Assembly: GCA_038135065.1 (NCBI GenBank)
Contig: JAYPWI010000034.1
Location: 1 to 34,898, forward strand
Length of the DNA stretch: 34,898 nucleotides
Reading direction: 5' to 3'
DNA from: JAYPWI01 sp038135065
Lineage (GTDB): Bacteria > Actinomycetota > Acidimicrobiia > Acidimicrobiales > Poriferisodalaceae
Part shown: one piece after another, positions 7,734 to 15,772 of the stretch
Numbering within the stretch: the stretch's first letter is position 1
Layout: each line of letters opens with the position of its first letter
Made by a program: the position numbers and the translations under genes
Notes under the pieces: model-generated
Database searches by the model: none
Told to the model about the DNA's origin: nothing
The model's input: only the letters and a program-made list of their open reading frames with translations

Positions 7734-8935
7734 CGGCCGGGGACATCGAGCGCGTCGACTTCGTGACCCCCCGCTACTGGCTGCGAGGAGGGGCCGAGGC
7801 TGCAGTCAGAATGCTCGCCGAGCGCGTCGCTGCCCAACTCGGCTGGGAGGTGCACCTGCATGCGACCACCGCGGTCTCCTCTGCGACCTGGGCAGATGAA
7901 CGAGAGCCCGGCACCACGGTCCGCAACGGAGTCACCATCCACCTGCACCCAGTCGACGGGGGTCGGACAGCCGACTGGGGGCCCCTCAACGAGCGGGTGA
8001 AGGAGTCGCCGACGACGGTCGATCCCGTCACCGAGGCGGCTTTTTTCACCACGCAGGGACCCGTGAGTCACAGCCTCGCAAGCGCTGTCGCCTCATCGCC
8101 CGCCGACCTCGTGGTGTTCGCCCCGTATCTGTTCTGGACCACAGTCGGAGTACTCGAGGCGGTCGCCGACCGCGCCCTCCTCGTGCCCGCAGCCCACGAT
8201 GAGCCGTTCCTTCGCCTCCCGACGGTCCGTCGGGTGATCCTGGCCAGCCACGGCCTGCTCTACGGCAGCCACGCCGAACGGCGACTCCTCGAAGCGACCC
8301 ATCCGGTGGCCCACCTGCCGCACACGGTCCTCGGCTGGGGCATCGATGAGCCGGTACCCGCCGATCCTGATCGCCCGAAACCCCTGGGACTGCCCGACGA
8401 CGGTCGCCCGTTCGCTCTGTGCCTCGGCCGCATCGAGCACGCAAAGGGATCGGTTGGTCTCGCCGAGTTCTGGCGCACCTACGCGCACCGCCGTTCGCCC
8501 ACCCATCGACTCGTCATGGCCGGCGAGCCAGGGGCGAGCATCGACACCGACGACGACTTGGTGATCCTGGGCGAGATCGACGATGCCACCAAGTGGGACC
8601 TCCTGCGAGCGGCCGATCTGCTCATCACCCCCTCGGCCATGGAGTCCTTCTCCCTCGTGGTGTTGGAAGCCTGGGCGGCCGGCATTCCCGTGCTGGTCAA
8701 CCGGTGGTGCGCGGCAACCTACGACCATGCCCGTCGGTCCGAAGGCGGACTCTGGTACGCCGACTACCCCACCTTCGAGGTTGCGCTCGACCGTCTACTG
8801 GGTGATCGGCACCTCCGAGAACAACTCTCCGAACGTGGACGCGACTTCGGTGCTCGCACCTACGGGTGGGAGGCAATCGTCGGGCGATTCGAGACCCTGT
8901 GCCGGACCCGGCTCGCCCTTCGGTCACCCCGATAG
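7730..8935 (+). CDS. GT4-family glycosyltransferase
   Basis: I place the start at ATG 7730, which overlaps the preceding stop (ATGA); an in-frame start five codons earlier (7715) lies inside the previous gene. The 401-residue protein has an N-terminal acceptor domain with WLRGGAEAAVR (17-27), typical of GT4 loops contacting the donor phosphate, and a C-terminal donor domain with LCLGRIEHAKG (230-240) and PSAMESFSLVVLEAWAAG (301-318), giving Glu305 and Glu313. It is less like the two paralogues before it than they are to each other. It is the last glycosyltransferase before the F420 genes. Acceptor and linkage are unknown. Confidence 0.86.
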   Translation: MTAGDIERVDFVTPRYWLRGGAEAAVRMLAERVAAQLGWEVHLHATTAVSSATWADEREPGTTVRNGVTIHLHPVDGGRTADWGPLNERVKESPTTVDPVTEAAFFTTQGPVSHSLASAVASSPADLVVFAPYLFWTTVGVLEAVADRALLVPAAHDEPFLRLPTVRRVILASHGLLYGSHAERRLLEATHPVAHLPHTVLGWGIDEPVPADPDRPKPLGLPDDGRPFALCLGRIEHAKGSVGLAEFWRTYAHRRSPTHRLVMAGEPGASIDTDDDLVILGEIDDATKWDLLRAADLLITPSAMESFSLVVLEAWAAGIPVLVNRWCAATYDHARRSEGGLWYADYPTFEVALDRLLGDRHLREQLSERGRDFGARTYGWEAIVGRFETLCRTRLALRSPR

Positions 8936-8945
8936 GCTCCGGCTG

Positions 8946-9884
8946 ATGCCTCAGGTCACCGTCATCGCCGGCGGCGTCGGCGCCGCAAAATTTCTGCGAG
9001 GCCTCGTCGAGTTGGTCGATCCCGCCGACGTCACCGCGGTCGTGAACGTGGCCGACGACTTCCGCCTCCACGGTCTGGCCATATCGCCCGACCTCGATAC
9101 CGTCACCTACACCTTGGCCGACCAGGTGAACCCTGAGACCGGTTGGGGACGGGTGGGCGAGACCTGGACCGTCATGGAGGAACTGGACAGGTACGGCGGG
9201 GACACCTGGTTCAGCCTGGGAGACCGAGACCTCGCCCTACACCTCTACCGAACGCAACGGCTGAGCGAAGGCGGATCACTCAGTGAGGTGACGGCGGAGG
9301 TCGTGCGTAGCCACGGACTCGACGTCCGCGTGTTGCCCGTGTCCGATGCACCAATGGCTACCAAGCTGATGGTCGACGGCCAGCACATCGACTTCCAGGA
9401 CTACTTCGTGGCCCGTCGCCACGACGTCGCCGTGTCGGCCGTACATTTCGAAGGCGCAGCGACAGCCCGCCCAGCTCCCGGAGTCCTCGAGGCAATCAGC
9501 TCGGCCGATGTCGTGGTGGTCGCCCCCAGCAACCCGATCGTCTCCATCGGACCCGTGCTCGCCGTCCCAGGAATTCGGGACGCCCTAGTGGCTCGGCGGG
9601 ACAGCGTCGTGGCCGTGTCACCCATTGTCGGCGGAGCTGCGCTGAAGGGTCCGGCCGCTCGTCTCATGGTGGAACTGGGCCACCCCTCGTCGGCCGTCGG
9701 CGTGGCCGGCCTGTACCGGGAGGTGGTCGGCACCCTCGTCATCGATCTGGTCGACAAGGACCTCGCTCCCGATGTCGCAGCAGCCGGCCCGGCGTGCGCG
9801 GTTGCCGACACGATCATGTCCGATCCGAAGCGCGCGGCGACCGTTGCGCGCTCGACCCTGGCCGCAGTCGGCCTGGAGGTGTGA
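8946..9884 (+). CDS. cofD: 2-phospho-L-lactate (phosphoenolpyruvate) transferase CofD/FbiA, F420 biosynthesis
   Basis: This 312-residue enzyme transfers the phospholactyl (or, in actinobacteria, phosphoenolpyruvyl) group from its GDP-activated form to Fo, making F420-0 or dehydro-F420-0. Family marks include IAGGVGAAKFLRGL (7-20), NVADDFRLHGL (34-44), the Fo-binding TWFSLGDRDLALHLYRT (87-103) and SPIVGGAALKGPA. It starts ten bases after the last glycosyltransferase and one base before cofE, at the end of the plus operon. The organism therefore uses F420. Placement next to glycosyltransferases and a mannose-1-phosphate guanylyltransferase resembles the mycobacterial fbiA neighbourhood. Confidence 0.95.
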   Translation: MPQVTVIAGGVGAAKFLRGLVELVDPADVTAVVNVADDFRLHGLAISPDLDTVTYTLADQVNPETGWGRVGETWTVMEELDRYGGDTWFSLGDRDLALHLYRTQRLSEGGSLSEVTAEVVRSHGLDVRVLPVSDAPMATKLMVDGQHIDFQDYFVARRHDVAVSAVHFEGAATARPAPGVLEAISSADVVVVAPSNPIVSIGPVLAVPGIRDALVARRDSVVAVSPIVGGAALKGPAARLMVELGHPSSAVGVAGLYREVVGTLVIDLVDKDLAPDVAAAGPACAVADTIMSDPKRAATVARSTLAAVGLEV

Positions 9885-9885
9885 G

Positions 9886-10596
9886 ATGACCCTCGAGATC
9901 CATCCAGTGCACGGGATTCCGGAAATCACGCGAGGAATCGACCTCGGCTCACTCATCGCCGATACGTGCCTGGCCGCCGATCACGGCCTCGTCGACGGCG
10001 ACGTCTTGGTGGTCACCCAGAAGATCGTCTCCAAAGCCGAGGGCGCAATGATCGAGGTCGACCCGAACGATCCGCTGTCCCACAAGCCGATCGTAGAACG
10101 GGAGTCCGTTCGCATTCTGCGGCGCCGAGGAGAGTTGATCATCAGCGAGACCAAACATGGATTCGTGTGCGCCAATGCGGGAATCGATCTGTCCAACGTC
10201 GAGCGAGGCTGGGCTGCCCTCCTGCCCGAGGACAGCGACCGCTCGGCTCGGCGGATTCGGGACCGCATCAAGGGCACGACGGGGGTGGATGTCGCAGTGA
10301 TCATCTCGGACACCTTCGGCCGGCCATGGCGTCGGGGCGTGACCGACGTGGCGATCGGCTGCGCCGGGATCCGAGCCATCGCCGACCTCAGGGGCACGAC
10401 AGACGCCCTCGGTCGAGAACTGATGGTGACCGAGGTGTGCGTTGCAGACGAGATCGCTGCAGCAGCCGACCTCGTCTGCGGCAAGGCGGCCGGCGTGCCA
10501 GTTGCCGTGGTCCGCGGCGTCGAGCCGTCATGGCTGGGCGACGGTTCGATCCACGACGAGATCATCCGCGACCCGGCCGACGACCTGTTCCGCTGA
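9886..10596 (+). CDS. cofE: F420-0:gamma-glutamyl ligase CofE (stand-alone)
   Basis: The 236-residue ligase adds L-glutamates to F420-0 with GTP to make F420-1, F420-2 and longer tails. I recognise QKIVSKAEG near residue 46, SDTFGRPWRRGVTDVAIG near the middle, and the opening IHPVHGIPEI. Mycobacterial FbiB fuses this domain to a C-terminal nitroreductase-like domain that reduces dehydro-F420-0 and supports longer polyglutamate tails. Here the protein stops after the ligase domain, so that activity must come from elsewhere. A GGAGGTGTGAG ribosome site precedes the ATG, with the cofD stop embedded in it. The gene ends 11 bases from a convergent SDR gene. Confidence 0.94.
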   Translation: MTLEIHPVHGIPEITRGIDLGSLIADTCLAADHGLVDGDVLVVTQKIVSKAEGAMIEVDPNDPLSHKPIVERESVRILRRRGELIISETKHGFVCANAGIDLSNVERGWAALLPEDSDRSARRIRDRIKGTTGVDVAVIISDTFGRPWRRGVTDVAIGCAGIRAIADLRGTTDALGRELMVTEVCVADEIAAAADLVCGKAAGVPVAVVRGVEPSWLGDGSIHDEIIRDPADDLFR

Positions 10597-10607
10597 GCTG
10601 GCCGGGG

Positions 10608-11525
10608 TCAGCCGCCGACTGGCGCACCCTCGGTCATCGCGTCCGTGGCAGCCCTCCAGCAACGGCGCAGGCCCTCCTCGAGGGTTGTCCAGGGACGCCA
10701 GCCGAGCCGCTCCGATGCCTGATCGAGCGGCCAGGCAGGTCGGTCCCGATCACCGGGCCGCTCGGGACCCTCCACCTTCGACACGTCCACTCCCGCGACC
10801 CGACCCAGAAGGTCCGCCACGGTGCTCGGCCGCGTCACCCTGCCGGATCCGACCGGGATCACTCCACCCGGCATCCGCTCGACACATCTGAGCAGGGCAT
10901 CGACAGCGTCGTCCACGAACAGCAGGTCGCGGGTGTGGTCACCGTGATCGATGACGACCGGGCCCCCTCCTGCGATGGCAGCCACCATCGATGCCACGAG
11001 AGGCCCCCCGCCAACGATCCGCTGGCGGGGGCCGTACACATTGCTGATCGCCACACAGGTGGTGGGCACCCCGGAGACCTCGTGCGCAATACGCAGGTGG
11101 TCGACGATCGTCCATGCACTGACCTCGGCAGGGGTCGACGGTGCGTCTACGGCATCGGGGGTGGCGTGCACGACCCCCACCACGGCCCCATCCACAGCCT
11201 GCGCTGCGGCCAGAACGTTCAGGGTGGACAGCACCGACAGCGATGCCTCTGCCCGAGGATCGGCGAATCCGCCTGGTCGGAATGGATTGCCTGCGAGATG
11301 CACGATCACGTCAGGTCGCTGGCGGACCGCCAATCCGATGAGCTCGTCACCCCTGACGTCCACCTGATGGAAGCCGAACCCCTCCCGACGACGGGCATCG
11401 GTCAGGTGTGAGAACCGACCGGTCGACAGGTCGTCGAGGGCGTCCACCCGATGACCTGCGTTGAGGAGCATCTCGACCAGGTGGGACCCCACACAACCGG
11501 CACCACCGGTCACCCAGATCCTCAT
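10608..11525 (-). CDS. NAD-dependent epimerase/dehydratase-like SDR lacking the catalytic Tyr and Lys
   Basis: The 305-residue protein is an extended SDR of the sugar-nucleotide epimerase type. The dinucleotide loop TGGAGCVG (6-13), HLAGNP (76-81) and SNVYGPRQR (161-169) are intact. Where the family has SPYxxxK, this protein reads VSAWTIVDHLRIA, so Tyr is Trp138 and Lys is Asp142; the preceding catalytic Ser region is HATPDAV. It can probably bind NAD and perhaps a nucleotide sugar but should not do the usual redox chemistry. I start at ATG 11525, preceded by GAGGAG. It is the last gene of the ugd-led unit. It may be a structural or regulatory pseudoenzyme. The family call is sure, the function is not. 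Confidence 0.75.
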   Translation of the reverse strand: MRIWVTGGAGCVGSHLVEMLLNAGHRVDALDDLSTGRFSHLTDARRREGFGFHQVDVRGDELIGLAVRQRPDVIVHLAGNPFRPGGFADPRAEASLSVLSTLNVLAAAQAVDGAVVGVVHATPDAVDAPSTPAEVSAWTIVDHLRIAHEVSGVPTTCVAISNVYGPRQRIVGGGPLVASMVAAIAGGGPVVIDHGDHTRDLLFVDDAVDALLRCVERMPGGVIPVGSGRVTRPSTVADLLGRVAGVDVSKVEGPERPGDRDRPAWPLDQASERLGWRPWTTLEEGLRRCWRAATDAMTEGAPVGG

Positions 11526-11567
11526 CGGCGCACTCCTCGGCCCTCGACCCACGCCATGACAGCAGCC

Positions 11568-12566
11568 CTATCCCGGATCAGGCTGACGGACGCCCGACAG
11601 CGTCGACCCAGGGGCGATCCGCTCACCGTCGCCGACCACGGAGAGATCCGCCACAACCGCACCCTCACCAACCCGAACCCCCTCACCGAGCAGTGATCCA
11701 CTCACCCGAGCCCCACGCTCGACGACGACACCGGGAAACAGCACCGAGTCCTCCACGACGGCGCCGGCCTCCACCTTGGCCCCTGGGCCGACCATCGAGT
11801 TCGACACCTCGGCCCCGGCCGCCACCTGGCCTCGTACGACGTCGGAGGCCCCCGGTCGCCGCCCCGTCAACAGGTCGAGGTTCGCCTCGAGGAACTGGGC
11901 AGGCGTACCTGTGTCGAGCCAGTACGTGTCGGCGGCAAGCGCATAGAGCAGACCCGCATCGGCCAGGGCGGGGAAGGTCTCGCGCTCGATCGACACTGAC
12001 CGTCCTCCCGGGATCCGCTCGATGACGCTCGGCTCCAGAACATAGGTGCCCGCATTGATGTAATCCGTAGGAGCGGTGCCAGGCGCTGGCTTCTCGACGA
12101 AGGCGATCACCCGACCATCTGCCTCGGTAGGGACCACACCGAAACGGGACGGGTCGTCCACGCGCTGCAGGGCGATGGTCGCCTCACCCTCCCGCTCGAC
12201 ATGCATGGACAGCAGCGCTGCGATGTCGAGGTCGGTGAGGACATCGCCGTTGAGGACCAAGAATGTCTCCTCGAGTCCCGCCGCTTCCGCAGCAAAACGC
12301 ACAGCGCCCGCCGTCCCCATCGGTTCGGGCTCGACGGCCACCCTGAAGGACACCCCGGCGATCGATCTGTCGGGGTAGGCCTCGAGGAAGGCATCCGGCC
12401 GGTACCCCAGGGACAGCACGACCTCATCGACCCCGAACGGCCTCAGTCGACCGACCACCCACTCGATCATCGGACGGCCCACGATGGGCAGCATCTGCTT
12501 GGGTCTGGTGAGGGTCAGGGGACGGAGGCGTGTGCCGAACCCGCCCACCAGCACCACCGCCTTCAC
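11568..12566 (-). CDS. manC: Mannose-1-phosphate guanylyltransferase (GDP-mannose pyrophosphorylase type)
   Basis: The 332-residue protein has an N-terminal nucleotidyltransferase domain and a C-terminal left-handed beta-helix of hexapeptide-like repeats (about 246-325). Visible motifs are GGFGTRLRPLT (8-18) with RPKQMLPIV, GTAGAVR (84-90), LNGDVL (105-110), FVEKP (156-160) and WLDTGTP (216-222). It should make GDP-mannose from mannose-1-phosphate and GTP, feeding mannosyltransferases and the gmd at 1429-2409. GTG 12566 is preferred over the longer open frame because it gives the standard start VKAVVLVGGF and lies four bases after the upstream stop with GGGGGA before it. A thymidylyl- or uridylyl-transferase remains possible, since this fold is shared, but the domain layout and the cofDE neighbourhood favour GDP-mannose. 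Confidence 0.82.
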   Translation of the reverse strand: MKAVVLVGGFGTRLRPLTLTRPKQMLPIVGRPMIEWVVGRLRPFGVDEVVLSLGYRPDAFLEAYPDRSIAGVSFRVAVEPEPMGTAGAVRFAAEAAGLEETFLVLNGDVLTDLDIAALLSMHVEREGEATIALQRVDDPSRFGVVPTEADGRVIAFVEKPAPGTAPTDYINAGTYVLEPSVIERIPGGRSVSIERETFPALADAGLLYALAADTYWLDTGTPAQFLEANLDLLTGRRPGASDVVRGQVAAGAEVSNSMVGPGAKVEAGAVVEDSVLFPGVVVERGARVSGSLLGEGVRVGEGAVVADLSVVGDGERIAPGSTLSGVRQPDPG

Positions 12567-12570
12567 CGGC

Positions 12571-13335
12571 CTAGTCCCCCTGGTCTGAGGTCTCGTCGTC
12601 AGCGGGCTCGGTGGTGGCCACGGCAGGGCCGATGGGGGTTCCATCGGAGCCGAGGGGCAGGTCTTCCTGCGGCAACCCGAGAAGGGCGCGCAGACCTGTG
12701 TCGTCCGGTCGAGGAATGTCCGCGTCCGGCAATTCGGGATCGACCATGGCGAACACGATCAACTGACCGTTCTCGTTGAACCTCACGCTACGGAGGTCCT
12801 CCGTGTAGACGATGGGTGTTTCGGCGTCGAGAGTGTTCCATTTGAGGATCCGCAACTCGGCACGAGTTCCCTCATCACCGCCACAGGGCGCGTCGTCCTC
12901 CCTCAACACCACACCATTGGGAAGTTGCAACGACTCGTCATCGAACTCGAGTTCGGACTCGTCCATGAAGGCGCCGACCGTGGCGAACTGGGCGCTCACC
13001 GTGCTCACGAACGGGTGGATGTGGATGCGCCCGTCACCGTGAGTGTGAATACCCGTCTCGTCCTTGACAGAGTCGTCCGGCCACACCGTGGGACTGATCT
13101 CGTCACACACGAAGATGTTGTACGCAGCGTGCCAGTGGTCTTGGAGGGTGGGCGCCCCCCTCGGCGCGTTGTCGGCTCGCTGCCCTCGAGCCATGACGAT
13201 AAGCACGATGCCGAGCACGACGACCACGGCCATCGCTGCGGGAAACAACAGGTTGCGCTCTCGGCCCGCGCCCTTGCCGCCAGCTCCCGTGCTGGCGGCT
13301 TTGGCGACCTTCTTGGCTGCAGCTGATCTGGCCAT
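12571..13335 (-). CDS. Single-pass membrane protein with His-rich, Cys-containing outer domain
   Basis: The 254-residue protein has a basic N-terminus, one membrane helix (about 29-49) and an outer domain of about 200 residues, so it is likely N-in/C-out. The outer domain holds DHWHAAY (66-72) with His67 and His69, Cys77, THGDGRIHIHPF (98-109), and Cys151 in APCGG. I recall similar 'DHWHAAY ... HTHGDG.IHIHP' proteins of unknown function in actinobacteria, but can name no family. The histidine clusters suggest metal binding, and the two cysteines could form a disulfide. The C-terminus is Pro- and acid-rich. The gene lies four bases before the mannose-1-phosphate guanylyltransferase gene. The start could also be TTG 13347, four codons earlier. 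Confidence 0.7.
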   Translation of the reverse strand: MARSAAAKKVAKAASTGAGGKGAGRERNLLFPAAMAVVVVLGIVLIVMARGQRADNAPRGAPTLQDHWHAAYNIFVCDEISPTVWPDDSVKDETGIHTHGDGRIHIHPFVSTVSAQFATVGAFMDESELEFDDESLQLPNGVVLREDDAPCGGDEGTRAELRILKWNTLDAETPIVYTEDLRSVRFNENGQLIVFAMVDPELPDADIPRPDDTGLRALLGLPQEDLPLGSDGTPIGPAVATTEPADDETSDQGD

Positions 13336-13395
13336 ACGGCTGGCCAAGTTACCGTGGATCGACGAGGTTCCATCGCCACCCCGACCAGACGGACC

Positions 13396-14622
13396 TCATC
13401 TCGAGGCGAGCAGTTCCTCGAACAGTTGCTCGTAGGCACCTGCCACAGCGCTCGGGGACAGCCAGCCTTCAGCGAATGCCCGACCCGCCGAACCCGCCGC
13501 AGCACGACGCTCGGGGTCATCGGCGAGGGCGAGCAGGGCCGCGACGAAGTCGTCGACATCACCAGGTCGGCAGGCCACCCCAGCTCCAGCCCCATCGAGT
13601 ACGCGCTCGACCTCGGTGCCGCGATCTACGCTCGCCACCACTGGCCGCCCCGCAGCGAGAATGGAATACAACTTCGAGGGAACGCTCACCGAAGCAAGAC
13701 CCTCCTTGAGCAGCACCAGGTGGATGTCCCCGGCGGCCAGCACCTCGGGCAGCCGCTCCGGTGGTTGGAAGTCCACGATGTCGAGGTTGTCGAGCCCGGC
13801 CGCCTCGGCCTCCAGTACTGCTCGCTGCGAACCTTCTCCATTGATCACGAAGCGAAGGTCAGCCCTCGCAGTCAGTCGGCGGGCAGCCTCCACGACGAGT
13901 TCCAGGGGTTGGGAATAGCCGACGTTGCCTGCATACAGCACCACCGTCTGGTCCTGGATTCCGAGGTCCGTGCGGTACGAGTTCATCCGAGGGCCCGGGC
14001 TGATCCGCTGCGTATCGACGAAGTTGGGAATCACTCGGATACGCGAGGGATCCGTCACCCGATCACTGAGGCTGGCGCGCAGGTCGTCGGACAGCACGGT
14101 GACGGCGTCCGCCCTGGCGTAGCTGAATCTTTCCAAGCGGGTGAGGGCAGCGATGACCCGAGGGTCGGAGATCGCTCCGACCCGCACTGCGGCATCGGGG
14201 TACACGTCCTGGATGTTGAACACGAACGGGGCACCCATGCGCCGGGCGACCAGCCACCCGGCTGGCCCCAGGGTCAGCGGCGGGCTCATGGCCAGCACCA
14301 CGTCGGTCCTCGCCCCGATCACTGCCGTCATCAGCGATGCCGTGGTGAACACCCCGAACGCGGCCGCCCGCATGAACAGGTTCGCCTTGTTGCGCGTTGC
14401 GAACGGGTGGACGCGGCTGATCCGACCCCACTGTGTGGTCTCGCGCCGGACGAGGCGCCCTTTCCACTCTTCCTCCACTGCGTGCTGCCGGTACCAGGGC
14501 AGGGAGGTCACCACATGCAGCCGGTGGCCCCGCCGAGCGAGTTCCTCGACGAGGCGGGTGATCACGTCGCCGGTCGGCGCCGAGTCGGGAGCGAAGTGCG
14601 GGCAGAGCACCGTGATGTCCAT
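13396..14622 (-). CDS. GT4 glycosyltransferase of the WbuB/WcaI type
   Basis: The 408-residue protein matches the WbuB/WcaI-like branch of GT4 found in O-antigen and exopolysaccharide clusters. Diagnostic stretches are the opening CPHFAPDSAPTG (7-18), NIQDVYPD (136-143), VIPNFVDT (197-204), VLYAGNVGYSQPLE (228-241) and SVPSKLYSILAAGRPVV (313-329). The last replaces the usual EGFG block and is typical of this branch. The start at ATG 14622 has no strong ribosome site, and GTG 14628 is an in-frame alternative. It sits in the ugd operon 61 bases behind the previous gene, the largest internal gap of that unit, which contains phased GGTCA repeats. The donor could be UDP-linked, but this is not readable. 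Confidence 0.87.
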   Translation of the reverse strand: MDITVLCPHFAPDSAPTGDVITRLVEELARRGHRLHVVTSLPWYRQHAVEEEWKGRLVRRETTQWGRISRVHPFATRNKANLFMRAAAFGVFTTASLMTAVIGARTDVVLAMSPPLTLGPAGWLVARRMGAPFVFNIQDVYPDAAVRVGAISDPRVIAALTRLERFSYARADAVTVLSDDLRASLSDRVTDPSRIRVIPNFVDTQRISPGPRMNSYRTDLGIQDQTVVLYAGNVGYSQPLELVVEAARRLTARADLRFVINGEGSQRAVLEAEAAGLDNLDIVDFQPPERLPEVLAAGDIHLVLLKEGLASVSVPSKLYSILAAGRPVVASVDRGTEVERVLDGAGAGVACRPGDVDDFVAALLALADDPERRAAAGSAGRAFAEGWLSPSAVAGAYEQLFEELLASR

Positions 14623-14683
14623 GAGCACATCCGAAGTTAGAAGGTCAGGTGGGTCAATCGGGGTCAGTTCTGCCGAAGATCGC
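14623..14683 (-). promoter_or_regulatory. Intergenic gap with three phased GGTCA repeats
   Basis: Within a 61-base gap in an otherwise compact operon, GGTCA occurs at 14643-14647, 14652-14656 and 14662-14666, spaced nine and ten bases apart, which is close to one helical turn. Read on the minus strand these are three TGACC units upstream of the WbuB-like gene. They could be an activator site for an internal promoter. I see TAACTT near 14633-14638, but the spacing to an upstream TTGACC is too short for a standard promoter. Low certainty. Confidence 0.3.
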
Positions 14684-15772
14684 TCACCCCAATTCGTCGT
14701 AGACGGCCAGCTGGGCGATCGCTGCCGCCTCGGGGCTGAATCGAGCCGCCCGAGCAAGTCCAGCGGCGATGCGATCCGGTCGATCGTCGTCCACCTCGCC
14801 GACTGCGGCCGCCCACGCCTCGGGGTCATCGGGCACCGTTCGGGCAGCCCCTCCGACAACCTCGGGCAGGGCGCCGTGGGTCGAGACCAGCACGGGCACC
14901 CCATGGGCCATCGCCTCGATGGCAGGCTGACCGAAGCCCTCGTACTGCGACGGAACCACCACGGCCCGGGCGCCCCGATACAAGGCTGCGAGCCGCCCCG
15001 GCGCCACCCGCCCGAGATGGTGGATGCGCTCGCGGGCACCGGAGGCTTCGATCGCAGCAACCACCTGCCGGTGGGCTGGCCCGGCCGCCCCGGTCAACAC
15101 CAGATGGAGGTCGGGGTCGACCGCTTCCATCATCTCGACGAGCAGGGTGTGGGCCTTGTGCCCCCAGGTCACGGCCGGATAGAGGAGGTAGGGCCAGGGG
15201 GGGCTCTCTCCTGCGGGCTCGGTAACGACGATGGGGGCGGGCACGAGGCGACAACGGTCGGGGTCCACACCAAGATGACGCTGCAGTCCGTCGATCACGA
15301 ACGAACTCGTCACACACACGAGATCTGCCCGCCGCAGGGACGGTGGCAGGACTGCCCGCAGGTAGCGCCGCTTGACAGGGTGGAAGTGCTGCGGCAGGTC
15401 GAATACCTGCAGGTCGAAAACGGTGAGCGCGACCGGGGTCGACGACCGCGCTGCGACCGTGCCGCCGAGATGGTGGACCACCCGCTCGCTCGCGAGCACC
15501 CGACGGAATCGGCGTCGCTCCCCCAGGATCCGGCCAACCCGACCTCCCGGGCTGCGAACGACCTCGTGGGTGCAGCGTGACACCAGGTCGGGATGGGCGT
15601 CCGGTACGTCGGGGCCAACCACCAGGTGGAGTCGCACTCCTCGGTCGATCATGGCGTTCGCCAGATTCACTGCGTAGTGCTCGGACCCACCGACCTGTCC
15701 AGGTCGCAGCCATGCCAGGTTGAGCACCACTGCGTCAGGATCCCGTGCCGAGACGCGCGCCTGATCGTTCAC
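14684..15772 (-). CDS. GT4-family glycosyltransferase
   Basis: The 362-residue protein starts at GTG 15772, whose GTGA overlaps the stop of the upstream glycosyltransferase gene; the frame is open a little further upstream but lies inside that gene. The N-terminal loop reads WLRPGQVGGSEHYAVNLA (21-38). The donor domain holds YPAVTWGHKAH and the EX7E block PSQYEGFGQPAIEAMAHG, followed by ALPEVVGGAA. It belongs to the mannosyltransferase-like GT4 group and pairs with the preceding gene as a coupled set. Which sugar it adds is unknown. Confidence 0.87.
   Translation of the reverse strand: MNDQARVSARDPDAVVLNLAWLRPGQVGGSEHYAVNLANAMIDRGVRLHLVVGPDVPDAHPDLVSRCTHEVVRSPGGRVGRILGERRRFRRVLASERVVHHLGGTVAARSSTPVALTVFDLQVFDLPQHFHPVKRRYLRAVLPPSLRRADLVCVTSSFVIDGLQRHLGVDPDRCRLVPAPIVVTEPAGESPPWPYLLYPAVTWGHKAHTLLVEMMEAVDPDLHLVLTGAAGPAHRQVVAAIEASGARERIHHLGRVAPGRLAALYRGARAVVVPSQYEGFGQPAIEAMAHGVPVLVSTHGALPEVVGGAARTVPDDPEAWAAAVGEVDDDRPDRIAAGLARAARFSPEAAAIAQLAVYDELG

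Noticed and set aside
8040..8046. Run of six Ts inside the third plus-strand glycosyltransferase as a possible slippery site
   Set aside because: The frame is intact through it (GCT TTT TTC), no stop or alternative product follows that would need a shift, and there is no clear downstream structure.
10591..10611. GCTGA/TCAGC inverted repeat between convergent cofE and SDR as a bidirectional terminator
   Set aside because: The stem is only five base pairs with an 11-base loop and no T-run on either side.
9966..11411. A 481-codon plus-strand frame spanning cofE and the SDR
   Set aside because: It overlaps cofE in another frame and the SDR in antisense. Its composition is Arg/Pro/Gly-rich, with no motif.
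13335..13347. TTG 13347 as start of the His-rich membrane protein
   Set aside because: It adds four residues only and has no better ribosome site than ATG 13335; kept as an alternative in that entry.
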